The notes: generated by a model from the letters alone, not told the origin. Positions 25,569 to 33,809 are shown, counted from the first letter of the stretch. The stretch is DNA of 56,005 nucleotides from Arcobacter sp. (GCA_003252105.1 QKDL01000032.1:1-56005); one strand, 5' to 3'. Numbers and translations: made by a program.

Positions 25569-26408
25569 TTACAATATACTTGAAACAAGAAGTTGAGTAT
25601 ATGGATGTTGAGGGTCTTCTAAGATTTGATCTGTTAAACCTTTTTCAACTATTTGTCCATTTTTCATAACAACTGTAATATCTGTTAGGTGTTTGATTAC
25701 ACCTAAATCATGTGAAACAATAACCATAGAAAACCCTATCTCTTTTTGTAAAACCTTTATCAAGTCCAAAATTTTTGCTTGAACAGATAGGTCTAATCCT
25801 GTTGTTGGTTCATCCAAAAGTAAAAGTTTTGGATTACTTGATAGGGCTTTTGATATTTGGATACGTTGTTGTTGCCCACCACTAAATTTATCTGGATAAT
25901 CATCTATTCTACTTACAGGAATCTCTGTTTTTTCTAAAAAGAATTTTGCCTTGTCTCTTATTTGTTCATAATATTTATTTCCACTACCAATCACTTTTTC
26001 AGCGATATTTCCACCTGCACTAAATCTATAGTTTAGTCCAAGTCTAGGGTTTTGGTATATCATAGAGATAAGTTTGTTTCTTAAATAGTTTAAATCGTTT
26101 AGATTTGCATCTATGATATTTTTTTTATCTCCATTTTCATCAAAATAGTTATCAACAAAAATCTCACCTTTTGAAGCTTTTTGGTCTTGATAGATTAGTT
26201 GAAGTAAGGTTGATTTACCACTACCACTCTCACCAACAATCCCTAAAATCTCACCTTTTTTAAGCTCCAAATTTATTTGATTTACTCCAACCACACTATT
26301 ACAATGAGGGCATATCGAAGAGTCTGTAAATGAACCTGTTTCTTCTAAACATTTAGGGCATCCATTGCCAAATATTTTTGATAGGTTTTTTATCTCTAAA
26401 ACTTTCAT
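25569..26408 (-). CDS. phnK: PhnK, ABC-type ATPase with a Cys4 insertion
   Basis: Binds the PhnGHIJ core complex as an ABC ATPase dimer and is required for C-P bond cleavage in vivo. Walker A is GESGSGKSTLLQLIY, the signature is FSGGQQQRIQISKAL and Walker B is LLLLDEPTT. The 279-residue protein is about 27 residues longer than E. coli PhnK because of an early segment, about residues 16-41, with two CPxC pairs (CPKC and CPHC), a likely zinc ribbon. It overlaps phnJ by four bases. Confidence 0.95.
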   Translation of the reverse strand: MKVLEIKNLSKIFGNGCPKCLEETGSFTDSSICPHCNSVVGVNQINLELKKGEILGIVGESGSGKSTLLQLIYQDQKASKGEIFVDNYFDENGDKKNIIDANLNDLNYLRNKLISMIYQNPRLGLNYRFSAGGNIAEKVIGSGNKYYEQIRDKAKFFLEKTEIPVSRIDDYPDKFSGGQQQRIQISKALSSNPKLLLLDEPTTGLDLSVQAKILDLIKVLQKEIGFSMVIVSHDLGVIKHLTDITVVMKNGQIVEKGLTDQILEDPQHPYTQLLVSSIL

Positions 26409-27232
26409 TTATTCCTCTTTTCTAATGTTTTATCACAATAAGAAGTGTCACTACAGTAGTAGTGTGTATTATTCTCTTCATCATAAATCTCATCAAGAAA
26501 AACACCACTGTTTCCACATCTTTCACAAGTTTTATCCTCAAAAGTTTCCACTTGAAACTCTTTATCTTCAAACTTTAAAGGTTTTACATCGCTATATGGA
26601 GGGATTGCATAGATTTTTTTCTCTCTACCTGCTCCAAAAAGTTGTAAAGCTTTTGAGTTTCCTAGTTTTGTAGTATCATATTTTGGTATTGGACTTGGAT
26701 CCATTGCATATCTATTTTCAACTATTACTGGGTATCTATTTGAGATTCTACTATCCCCATATAAAGAGGTATCTTCATACAATAAAACCCAAAGTTTCGA
26801 GTAATCTTCATTTGCATGCATGATTTTTGCTTTATATGTATCTGCTTCAACTGTTTCTAAAATATCAGGCATAGGTACTTGAAAAACTAGTGTTTGTCCC
26901 TCTTGTAGCTCCTCTTCTGGAATCCTATGTCTAGTTTGTATCAATGTTGCTTTTTGTGTATCAAATGTTGTTTCATTGTTTGTAACAGAGGTTATAAAAT
27001 TTCTCATATTTACAGCATTTACACTACCATCACAACCTTGGTCAATCACTTTTAATACATCATCTTTTTTTATAAGTGAAAGGGTTAGTTGCAGTCCACC
27101 TGTTCCCCAACCTCTAGCAATAGGCATTTCTCTACTTGCAAATGAAACAATATATCCTGGTATTGCCACAGCTTTTAAGATAGCTCTTCTTATCTCTTTT
27201 TTTGCATCTTCATCTAAAAAAGCGTATCTCAT
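26405..27232 (-). CDS. phnJ: PhnJ, C-P lyase catalytic subunit
   Basis: The radical-SAM enzyme that breaks the carbon-phosphorus bond, giving the alkane and a ribose 1,2-cyclic phosphate 5-phosphate. The 275-residue protein is near the E. coli length of 281. Its C-terminal iron-sulfur motif is intact: CERC, 20 residues, then CSDTSYC, matching the C-x2-C-x(20-21)-C plus additional Cys pattern. The N-terminal YAFLDEDAKKEIRRAILKA and GWGTGGLQLTLSLI segments also match the family. The ATGA overlap with phnI indicates tight coupling. Confidence 0.97.
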   Translation of the reverse strand: MRYAFLDEDAKKEIRRAILKAVAIPGYIVSFASREMPIARGWGTGGLQLTLSLIKKDDVLKVIDQGCDGSVNAVNMRNFITSVTNNETTFDTQKATLIQTRHRIPEEELQEGQTLVFQVPMPDILETVEADTYKAKIMHANEDYSKLWVLLYEDTSLYGDSRISNRYPVIVENRYAMDPSPIPKYDTTKLGNSKALQLFGAGREKKIYAIPPYSDVKPLKFEDKEFQVETFEDKTCERCGNSGVFLDEIYDEENNTHYYCSDTSYCDKTLEKRNK

Positions 27233-28278
27233 TTTTTATCCTTTACAAATTTATTAGCCCTTGATAGTATTTGTAAATCAGTTTGAAAAGTTACATAGTG
27301 AGGTAGTTTAAAGTGGTTAGTAAATCCCATAGAATCTACCCCGTCCACATGGTGTACCATCATCTCAAAATCACTTGCAAACTCTTTTTCCCCAACACTA
27401 AATTTTTTGTTGTATAAAGAAAGGTCCAAAATACTCATACTAATTGCTTTTGTTTCATTAAAACCAAAACAAAAGCCAAAACCAGTTGTAAGTTTTACAT
27501 CATTGTTTTCATCTTTTTCAAAAGTTCCTGCACTTTCACAAGATGTAAGTTCCAACTCTCCAATTTTTACTTCATTTTTTGTAAATGGGTGTTCAAATGT
27601 CAAGTCGCAAGTTCCTAGTCTTAAGTCTCCAATTGTTGGGTGAACATCCCCATACCCTCTAATAGAAGTGTATGAGAAACCTAACATACTTCCAGATTCA
27701 CCCCTTGTTAAAACTTGCATTACTGCACTTCTTGTATATGGTGGTTCTGGAAATAATCTTGTAATATCTGAGATTGTTTCATCTTTTTTTATTGTTTTAA
27801 CAAGATTGTTTTTTCTTAAAGGTGTTAAAGCACTATCTAGTACACACTCTTTATCTTCAAAATCTTCCCATTTTGGTTCTTCGTTTTTAGTTTTTAAAAT
27901 CAGTTTTACTTCATAATCATTTGAAGCACCTAATATTTGACCACCTTGAATATCTTTAAAAGCAGAAGAGATTCTTCTTAGAAGTCTCATTTTATTTACA
28001 TCTATTGTTTTAGCAATACCAATTCTTTGGCAGGTACTTCTATGAGCTCTTAAAAAAAATGCAGCATTTAACAAATCACCAGCACTTCTTTTTATAGCAG
28101 TAGCAGCTAGTTTTTTACTATATAAAGAACCTTCACTAATAATCTTATCAATTGCAAATCTTAAACCATCTTGGATATCATCATCTTTTATATTTTCACT
28201 CTTTTTAATAATCTCTTTATAGAAATTTAAAGAGTTATCAATAGCTTGTTCTCCACCTTTTATAGCAACATAACCCAT
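27229..28278 (-). CDS. phnI: PhnI, C-P lyase core subunit
   Basis: With PhnG, PhnH and PhnL, PhnI replaces the adenine of ATP by a phosphonate at C1 of ribose; alone it has nucleosidase activity. The 349-residue protein starts MGYVAIKGGEQAIDNSL and contains HRSTCQRIGIAKTID, LGFSYTSIRGYGDVHPTIGD and QEVSPL-like helical regions, with a late MVHHVDGVDSMGFTNH. The length matches E. coli PhnI (354). The start overlaps the phnH stop by one base (TAATG). Confidence 0.96.
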   Translation of the reverse strand: MGYVAIKGGEQAIDNSLNFYKEIIKKSENIKDDDIQDGLRFAIDKIISEGSLYSKKLAATAIKRSAGDLLNAAFFLRAHRSTCQRIGIAKTIDVNKMRLLRRISSAFKDIQGGQILGASNDYEVKLILKTKNEEPKWEDFEDKECVLDSALTPLRKNNLVKTIKKDETISDITRLFPEPPYTRSAVMQVLTRGESGSMLGFSYTSIRGYGDVHPTIGDLRLGTCDLTFEHPFTKNEVKIGELELTSCESAGTFEKDENNDVKLTTGFGFCFGFNETKAISMSILDLSLYNKKFSVGEKEFASDFEMMVHHVDGVDSMGFTNHFKLPHYVTFQTDLQILSRANKFVKDKK

Positions 28279-28814
28279 TATATAAGCTCCAACTTAGTTG
28301 TTCTACAAAGTGATCTTACCTCTCCACTTTGTGTATTTACAAATACAACTTCATTTCCCAATGGAAACTCTTTGTTGTTTTCATTAAAAGTTTTTACAAA
28401 CTCTTCATTTACTGGGTAAGATTCTTTTTTTTCTATATCTATTCCTGGTCCTTTTAAATTTAAAGTTAGACCATCAAAACTATCAACTGTACATATAATA
28501 GTTGCCGAGTGTTCAGGGCTTAGGTATGAACCTTTTTTTACCTCTTGTAAAATAGAAGTAGGATTATTACAAAATATATAATCCGCTTTTTTTACTTCCT
28601 CTTTTTGTGAGTTTGTAATAGCATCTATAATTGAAAAATCTTCATCTGTATGGTTTTCATAACTTACCTCAGAATACAATAAAACACTTGCAAGTGAAAG
28701 CGTATATGAATCAAATAATTTATTTAACTTTTTAGTATTCCCTGGCATAGATAGAGTATCAAGCAGGTTTCTAAAGTTTTCTCTGTTAAACTCTTCAATA
28801 TCAATTTTATCCAT
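28278..28814 (-). CDS. phnH: PhnH, C-P lyase core subunit
   Basis: A PLP-transferase-like fold subunit of the PhnGHIJ complex with no catalytic lysine. The 178-residue protein contains the family segments NFRNLLDTLSMPGNTKKL, KADYIFCNN, GSYLSPEHSATIICTVDSF, LKGPGID and the end RTTKLE. It is about 15 residues shorter than E. coli PhnH (194). It sits between phnG and phnI, as usual. Confidence 0.94.
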   Translation of the reverse strand: MDKIDIEEFNRENFRNLLDTLSMPGNTKKLNKLFDSYTLSLASVLLYSEVSYENHTDEDFSIIDAITNSQKEEVKKADYIFCNNPTSILQEVKKGSYLSPEHSATIICTVDSFDGLTLNLKGPGIDIEKKESYPVNEEFVKTFNENNKEFPLGNEVVFVNTQSGEVRSLCRTTKLELI

Positions 28815-28824
28815 TTTTTCTACC

Positions 28825-29238
28825 TTACATTAAATCAAAACTAACTCTTGTAGAGTTTACTTTTTGGTTTAGTTGTTTTCTTTTTTTCTCAAGTTTTTTT
28901 GTAGTTTGTTCATAAATATCTTTTATCTCATCTTCAAACTCTTTTGAATCAAAAACTGCATCAATTGTGGCAATATATAAAGAGATTTTTTCATTATCAT
29001 CTTGTACCATTGACCAACCTTTTTGTTTATTTACTTCCACAATAGTAGAAGTAACTAATGCTTCCCCTGCATAAAACTCCCCTTGAGAAATAGGATCTTT
29101 TACAGGTACTAATAGAGTTTGGCTAGTGGGTTTATTTATAACCACTACACCATATTTTTTATCAATTTTTTTATGAAGTTGTTTTATATCTTCTAATTTT
29201 GCATGTTGAAAGATATAATTTAACTCTTCTCTTTTCAT
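28825..29238 (-). CDS. phnG: PhnG, C-P lyase core subunit
   Basis: A small subunit of the PhnGHIJ complex that cooperates with PhnI in the first nucleoside-exchange reaction. The 137-residue protein contains VINKPTSQTLLVPVKDPISQ, GEFYAGEALVTSTIVEV, a GWSMVQDD segment and a helical C-terminus ending VSFDLM. E. coli PhnG is 150 residues. Its ATG follows the phnE stop directly. Confidence 0.92.
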   Translation of the reverse strand: MKREELNYIFQHAKLEDIKQLHKKIDKKYGVVVINKPTSQTLLVPVKDPISQGEFYAGEALVTSTIVEVNKQKGWSMVQDDNEKISLYIATIDAVFDSKEFEDEIKDIYEQTTKKLEKKRKQLNQKVNSTRVSFDLM

Positions 29239-30096
29239 CTATATAAACCTTTTTCTAATAATTGCACTCAAGTTATCAAGTGCCCAAACAGTGATAATAA
29301 TAAAGATTAAGATAGTACAAACATGTCCATTTTCAAAACCTCTTAATTTATCAAAAAGATAAAATCCAATACCACCAGCACCAACAAATCCTAAGATTGA
29401 AGCACTTCTTACATCACTTTCAAATCTATATAAAACCATAGATACAAAATGTGGCATTGTTTGGGGAACAACGGCAAAAGCCAAGATTTTTACAAAACCT
29501 GCACCACTATTTGTCAAAGCTTCAACAGGACCTGGATCAATAGCTTCATTACCTTCACTTAAAAGTTTGCTAAGAACTCCTGCTGTATGAATTCCCAATG
29601 CTAAAATACCTGCCATTGGTCCAAGTCCAACAGCACTTACAAATATCAAAGCCCATACAAGTTCATTTACAGACCTAAAAATATTGGCAATAGTTGTACC
29701 TATCATATATAAAGCTTTTTTCAAACTTGTATGTACCCAAGTTTTACCAGGAATTAGAATCTCTAAAATATTTCTTGAAGTGATATATGATAAAGGAACT
29801 GCAATTATCACTGATAAAAGTAGGGCAATTACTGCCATTTGAACAGTCTCTAACATGGCCCAAAAATATGTGATTAAATCATCTTTATAAAATACTGGTG
29901 GAAAATAAGAACTTCCTTCAATCTCTGGATTTCCTTGTATATAAGAAACCATGCTATCCCAACCTTGAAGTAATCCTACAAAACTCATCTCTGTATCTAC
30001 CCAACTTTGAATAATAATATATGCAAATACTGCTATTAAAACAAAATTATAGATTTTGAAGGGATTGGATTCCCTTTTTAAATTCTCTATAGACAT
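29239..30096 (-). CDS. phnE: PhnE, phosphonate ABC transporter permease
   Basis: The inner-membrane permease of the PhnCDE importer. The 285-residue protein has about six hydrophobic segments and the typical SYITSRNILE, SVNELVWALIFVSAVGLGPMAGILALGIHTAG and GFVGAGGIGFYLF segments, with the EAA-type loop around EALTNSGAGFVK. I place the start at 30096, where AAGGAG lies seven bases upstream, not at the earlier in-frame ATG at 30129. It is the only permease gene, presumably working as a homodimer. It precedes the core lyase genes. Confidence 0.95.
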   Translation of the reverse strand: MSIENLKRESNPFKIYNFVLIAVFAYIIIQSWVDTEMSFVGLLQGWDSMVSYIQGNPEIEGSSYFPPVFYKDDLITYFWAMLETVQMAVIALLLSVIIAVPLSYITSRNILEILIPGKTWVHTSLKKALYMIGTTIANIFRSVNELVWALIFVSAVGLGPMAGILALGIHTAGVLSKLLSEGNEAIDPGPVEALTNSGAGFVKILAFAVVPQTMPHFVSMVLYRFESDVRSASILGFVGAGGIGFYLFDKLRGFENGHVCTILIFIIITVWALDNLSAIIRKRFI

Positions 30097-30171
30097 ACTA
30101 TATCTCCTTAATACATTTAAAAAAAACAATAAAAGCTACTATCTTTTTTAAATCTAAATTTCAAAGAAGAG

Positions 30172-30189
30172 GGAAACAAATATGTTTCC
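30172..30189 (-). promoter_or_regulatory. Stem-loop in the phnD-phnE spacer
   Basis: GGAAACA (30172-30178) and TGTTTCC (30183-30189) form a 7-bp stem with a four-base loop, flanked by partly pairing GAGG/CCTC. It lies 20 bases after phnD, with a short pyrimidine run on the minus strand. Partial termination or mRNA stabilisation favouring phnD is plausible. Confidence 0.5.
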
Positions 30190-30208
30190 TACCTCTTTAT
30201 TATTAAAT

Positions 30209-31084
30209 TTATTTTTTATTTTTTAAAGATTTTTTTAATTCAATAAGTTCTCTTACTGGATTATAAAAACTATCATCACCAGGAACATAACCAGCAATTT
30301 TCATTTGTCCTAAGATTTTTTCATCTTTTAAAGAAAGAAATGCACCTTTTACAGCCATTTTAAATGAAGTTGGAAGATCTTTTCTTACAGTCATTGGAGA
30401 ACCAGGAATTAAATCAGAAGTCCATAATACATTGAAATCATTAGTTTCCCAGTGTTTACCTAAACCTCTGTTAAAATCTAAGTTATTAGTAGATGCTGCT
30501 TCAACTTTTCCAGCTTTAACAGCTAAAATAGATGCTTCATGTCCACCAGAATATAATACTTTTGAGAAATATTTTTGTGGGTCGATACCTTTTTTAGAGA
30601 ACATTACAGTTGGTACTAAAGTTCCAGATGTAGAGTTTGAATCAGTAAATGCCCATGTTTTACCTTTGATATCCTCTAAAGTTTTAAGACCACTTCCTTT
30701 TTTTGTGATAATAATTCCGTTATACCCTGGAAGACCTGATTCTGCGTCAACTTCAGTTGCTACAGCTTCAGCACCAGCTCTTTTTGCAGCTTCTACATAA
30801 GATTTTGGTCCAAAATAAGCGATATCAACATGTTTGTGTTGCATAGCAGTAATAACACCAGCATAATCACCTGCTGATTGTAAGTTTACTTTTACACCTA
30901 ATGTTTTTTCTAAATAGTTTGCAAGTGCTCCAAAAGTATCTTTTACACTAGTAGTTCCTGCAACAGGAATTACTCCAAAGTTAACCTCTTTTGGCCACTC
31001 TTGTGGATTTGCACTTAATGTTTGAGCACCTAATGTTAATGCTAATGTAGCAAGACCTAATTTTTTTAAAAAATCTCTTCTCAT
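30209..31084 (-). CDS. phnD: PhnD, phosphonate-binding periplasmic protein
   Basis: Periplasmic receptor of the PhnCDE importer, giving substrate range. The 291-residue protein has an N-terminal twin-arginine-like signal MRRDFLKKLGLATLALTLG and a cleavage site near SANP, so export by Tat is possible. The mature part matches the PhnD family: FGVIPVAGTTSVKDTFGALANYLE, MQHKHVDIAYFGPKSYVEAA, FTDSNSTSGTLVPTVMF and YSGGHEASILAVKAGKVEA. It is shorter than E. coli PhnD (338). The gene has structured spacers on both sides. Confidence 0.95.
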   Translation of the reverse strand: MRRDFLKKLGLATLALTLGAQTLSANPQEWPKEVNFGVIPVAGTTSVKDTFGALANYLEKTLGVKVNLQSAGDYAGVITAMQHKHVDIAYFGPKSYVEAAKRAGAEAVATEVDAESGLPGYNGIIITKKGSGLKTLEDIKGKTWAFTDSNSTSGTLVPTVMFSKKGIDPQKYFSKVLYSGGHEASILAVKAGKVEAASTNNLDFNRGLGKHWETNDFNVLWTSDLIPGSPMTVRKDLPTSFKMAVKGAFLSLKDEKILGQMKIAGYVPGDDSFYNPVRELIELKKSLKNKK

Positions 31085-31132
31085 AATTTTCTTCCTTCAA
31101 TTTAAATTTTGTTCAATCATTCAAATGATTCA

Positions 31133-31210
31133 CCTTACAGATTTGACGAGATACAAGATAACTCTTGCTTCATTATTTTTCTAAATAATCAAGTAAAAGT
31201 TATTGTAAGG
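31133..31210 (-). promoter_or_regulatory. Large nested stem-loop in the phnC-phnD spacer
   Basis: Nested pairs are 31133-31139 with 31204-31210 (CCTTACA/TGTAAGG), 31158-31163 with 31198-31203, 31164-31167 with 31190-31193, and 31172-31178 with 31183-31189. A small extra hairpin lies at 31115-31130. The structure lies wholly between the phnC stop and phnD start. It may stabilise the phnD message or separate its expression from phnC. Confidence 0.5.
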
Positions 31211-31213
31211 ATT

Positions 31214-31957
31214 TTATTTATGAAGTTCCCCTTCATAAATTTTTTCTATAATCTCTTCTGTTAATTCATCTGGTTTTCCATCAAATACAATTTTCCCATC
31301 GTTTACACCAATAATTCTTGTACAATATTTTTGGGCAATATCAAGATGGTGAAGATTTGCTACTATTGTTACATTTAACTCTTTATTTACTTTTTCTAAA
31401 ATCTTCATAACTTTTTTTGCACTCTTTTGGTCAAGTGCAGAGATTGGTTCATCAGCTAAGATTATTTTTGGATCACTAGCTAATGCTCTTGCTATTGCTA
31501 CCCTTTGTCTTTGTCCACCACTTAGCTCATCACATCTTTTAAATGAGTATTTAGCTATATCAACTATTTGCATAAGTTCATTTACTTTTTTTAACTCTTT
31601 TTCTTTATAATATTTGATTATTGCTCTTGCCATTGGAATATCTTTTAACATTCCACTAATTACATTGTCTAAAACAGTTAATCTATCAACCAAGTTATAC
31701 CCTTGAAAGATTATTCCAATTTGTTCTCTTAATCTTACAAGATTCTTTTTTTTGATATTTTCCATATCAAAATTAAGTACTTCAAAATCTCCATCAAATA
31801 CTTTTATACCACCAACAATAGACATTAAAAGTGTTGATTTTCCAGCTCCCGAAGGTCCTATAATACTTACAAATTCTCCCTTGTGAATATGTAGATTTAC
31901 ATTTTTTAAGATTTTCTCTTTTTTATAACCAAGGGTTAGTTTTTTCATTTTAATCAT
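31214..31957 (-). CDS. phnC: PhnC, phosphonate ABC transporter ATPase
   Basis: ATP-binding subunit of the PhnCDE importer. The 247-residue protein has Walker A GPSGAGKSTLLMSI, the Q-loop in GIIFQGYNLVDRL, the signature LSGGQRQRVAIARAL, Walker B IILADEPISALD and the switch His in ANLHHLDIA. LEVKNLSKxY-type beginnings are reduced to IKMKKLTLGYKK. The ATG overlaps the phnF stop by four bases. It is the first structural gene after the regulator. Confidence 0.95.
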   Translation of the reverse strand: MIKMKKLTLGYKKEKILKNVNLHIHKGEFVSIIGPSGAGKSTLLMSIVGGIKVFDGDFEVLNFDMENIKKKNLVRLREQIGIIFQGYNLVDRLTVLDNVISGMLKDIPMARAIIKYYKEKELKKVNELMQIVDIAKYSFKRCDELSGGQRQRVAIARALASDPKIILADEPISALDQKSAKKVMKILEKVNKELNVTIVANLHHLDIAQKYCTRIIGVNDGKIVFDGKPDELTEEIIEKIYEGELHK

Positions 31958-32673
31958 TGTTTGTCCTTATAATCAACTACAATCTTTGCCATATCACTTC
32001 TAAAATGTGAGCAGCAGTAATCAATAGTTTCATTTGTTTTTTTATCTGTAGTTTTTGTAGAAATTTTTATAATTGGTAAATCATTTTGAACTTTAAAAAG
32101 TTTTTTAGATTCATAATTTGTTGAAGTAATATCTATTTCTGAATGATCTCTAATAGGTTCAAGATTATAAGTGTTTGTATAAAGTTTAGAAAAAGAAACA
32201 ACCTCTTTGATTGTATTTTGTAAATTAGGTAAAACCATTAGGTTTAGATAATATTCTGCAAAAAGAAAAGGTACATCATCTACAAATCTCATATTTTTTA
32301 CATATAAAACTTCTTGAGCTTCTTTAATTGATAGTTTCTTTGCTATGGTTTCATCAGCTTTTATAATTTTTGATTCTAAAAGTTTTATTGTTGGTGTTTT
32401 TTTCAATTTAAGTATTTCATTAGAAAAAGTTGTATATGGAGAGATATTATAAATAATTTTTTTTGGATTTACATAGTTTCCACTCCCTTTTCTAGAGTAT
32501 AAATATCCTTCACTTTTAAGTTTATTTATTCCTTGCCTAACAGTTAGCCTTGATAAATTAAACATTTCACACAAAGTATTTTCAGAAGGGATTTTATCAT
32601 GATCTTTTAGTTCTGTATTTATTAGTTCATTGATATAGTTGTAAACTAATTCATAATCAAACATTTTTGTCAT
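31954..32673 (-). CDS. phnF: PhnF, GntR/HutC-family regulator of the phn operon
   Basis: A 239-residue regulator: an N-terminal GntR winged helix (IPSENTLCEMFNLSRLTVRQGINKLKSEGYL, then RKGSGNYV) and a C-terminal UTRA ligand-binding domain (about residues 90-235, VLYVKNMRFVDDVPFLFAEYYL). It is the first gene of the operon and so probably autoregulated. The 48-bp palindrome 50 bases upstream of its start overlaps its predicted -35 region. The effector is unknown; a phosphonate or pathway intermediate is likely. Confidence 0.9.
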   Translation of the reverse strand: MTKMFDYELVYNYINELINTELKDHDKIPSENTLCEMFNLSRLTVRQGINKLKSEGYLYSRKGSGNYVNPKKIIYNISPYTTFSNEILKLKKTPTIKLLESKIIKADETIAKKLSIKEAQEVLYVKNMRFVDDVPFLFAEYYLNLMVLPNLQNTIKEVVSFSKLYTNTYNLEPIRDHSEIDITSTNYESKKLFKVQNDLPIIKISTKTTDKKTNETIDYCCSHFRSDMAKIVVDYKDKQ

Positions 32674-32705
32674 TTTTTATCCTTTCTTTAATTTTTTGTT
32701 GGGGA

Positions 32706-32734
32706 ATTATAAAAGTGAAAGGTTACATTGTAAT
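32706..32734 (-). promoter_or_regulatory. Predicted promoter of the phn operon
   Basis: On the minus strand TATAAT (32711-32706) is preceded at 17 bases by ATTACA (32734-32729), which lies inside the palindrome. A repressor bound there would block RNA polymerase. Confidence 0.6.
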
Positions 32735-32770
32735 TACAACTTGTATATACAAGTTGTAATTACAATGTAA
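32723..32770. promoter_or_regulatory. Perfect 48-bp palindromic operator with three TTGTA-NN-TACAA sites
   Basis: Every base from 32723 to 32770 fits a palindrome centred between 32746 and 32747. It contains three sites of form TTGTA-NN-TACAA at 32728-32739, 32741-32752 and 32754-32765, separated by single bases, so their centres are exactly 13 bp apart. The central one, within CTTGTATATACAAG, resembles HutC-subfamily GntR operators. It lies between divergent phnF and an aldo/keto reductase and overlaps the predicted -35 of both. Confidence 0.85.
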
Positions 32771-32787
32771 TGAAAGGTAGTTAATAT
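32760..32787 (+). promoter_or_regulatory. Predicted promoter of the aldo/keto reductase gene
   Basis: TTACAA (32760-32765, the right end of the operator) and TAATAT (32782-32787) are separated by 16 bases. The predicted start lies about 15 bases before the ribosome-binding site. Confidence 0.5.
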
Positions 32788-32809
32788 TTTGCAATAAAAA
32801 GGGGATAAA

Positions 32810-33805
32810 ATGAAATATAAAAAATTTGGTTTAACAGGTTTACAAGTTTCGAATATTAGTTTGGGGACTATGACTTTTGGAGCAGAAGCAAATAAACAAG
32901 AGTCTATTGAAATGTTTAATTTAGCAAAAGATTTTGGAATTAATATATTTGATTGTGCAAATAAATATGCAAATGGAGAATCAGAAAAAATATTAGGTGA
33001 ATGTATAAAGAATTGCCGTGATGAGGTAATTGTTTCAACAAAAGGTGCAAGTTCTATAGGAACAGATATAAACAGTAAAGGTTTATCTAGAAAACATCTT
33101 ATGTGTGAATTAGAAAAAAGTTTAAAAAGACTTAATACCGATTATATTGATATATATTTTTTACATTATTTTGATCCTTATACCTCTATAGAAGATACTA
33201 TGAGATTTTTAGATGATGCAGTAAAACAAGGTAAAATACTTTATACAGGACTTAGTAACTGGAGTGCTTGGCAAATTATGAAAAGTATCCATATATCAAA
33301 GAGTAATTTACTTAAAAGTATAGATTGTATTCAACCAATGTATAGTTTGGTTAAAAGACAAGTGGAAACTGAAATATTACCTTTAGCGGAAGATCAAAAC
33401 TTGGCAGTTATCTCTTATAGCCCTGTAGGTTCTGGATTACTCACAGGTAAATATGAAACTATAGATACGACAGCAAATGCAAGATTAAATGAAAAAAAGT
33501 ATTATAATCAAAGATATAATCATAAAATATATCATGAAACGGTAAAAAAGTTTTGTGAGTATGCAAATAAAAATGGATATGAACCGGCATCTTTAGCAAT
33601 AAGTTGGGTATTAAGTCATGACACTATCACTTCATCAATAATTGGAGCAAGAAATAAAGAACAATTAAAGTCAAATTTAAAATGTTTAGAGATTGAAATG
33701 TCAGATACTTTAAGAGATGAAATCTCAAACTTATCTTTTACACCATTTCCAGCAAATGATAGATTTGAAGAGATAGTTGATAGTTCTAATAGATTAAGAG
33801 ATTGA
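32810..33805 (+). CDS. Aldo/keto reductase divergent from phnF
   Basis: A 331-residue NADPH-dependent reductase of the AKR superfamily. Visible are GTMTFG, the catalytic Asp and Tyr in FDCANKYANGESE, Lys in VSTKG, His in FLHYFDP, and the nucleotide-binding YSPVGSGLLTGKY and IIGARNKEQL. Its substrate cannot be read from sequence. Because it shares the PhnF operator region, it may reduce an aldehyde released from a phosphonate side chain or act in detoxification. That is inference from position. AAGGGGA precedes the ATG. Confidence 0.9.
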   Translation: MKYKKFGLTGLQVSNISLGTMTFGAEANKQESIEMFNLAKDFGINIFDCANKYANGESEKILGECIKNCRDEVIVSTKGASSIGTDINSKGLSRKHLMCELEKSLKRLNTDYIDIYFLHYFDPYTSIEDTMRFLDDAVKQGKILYTGLSNWSAWQIMKSIHISKSNLLKSIDCIQPMYSLVKRQVETEILPLAEDQNLAVISYSPVGSGLLTGKYETIDTTANARLNEKKYYNQRYNHKIYHETVKKFCEYANKNGYEPASLAISWVLSHDTITSSIIGARNKEQLKSNLKCLEIEMSDTLRDEISNLSFTPFPANDRFEEIVDSSNRLRD

Positions 33806-33809
33806 TTTT

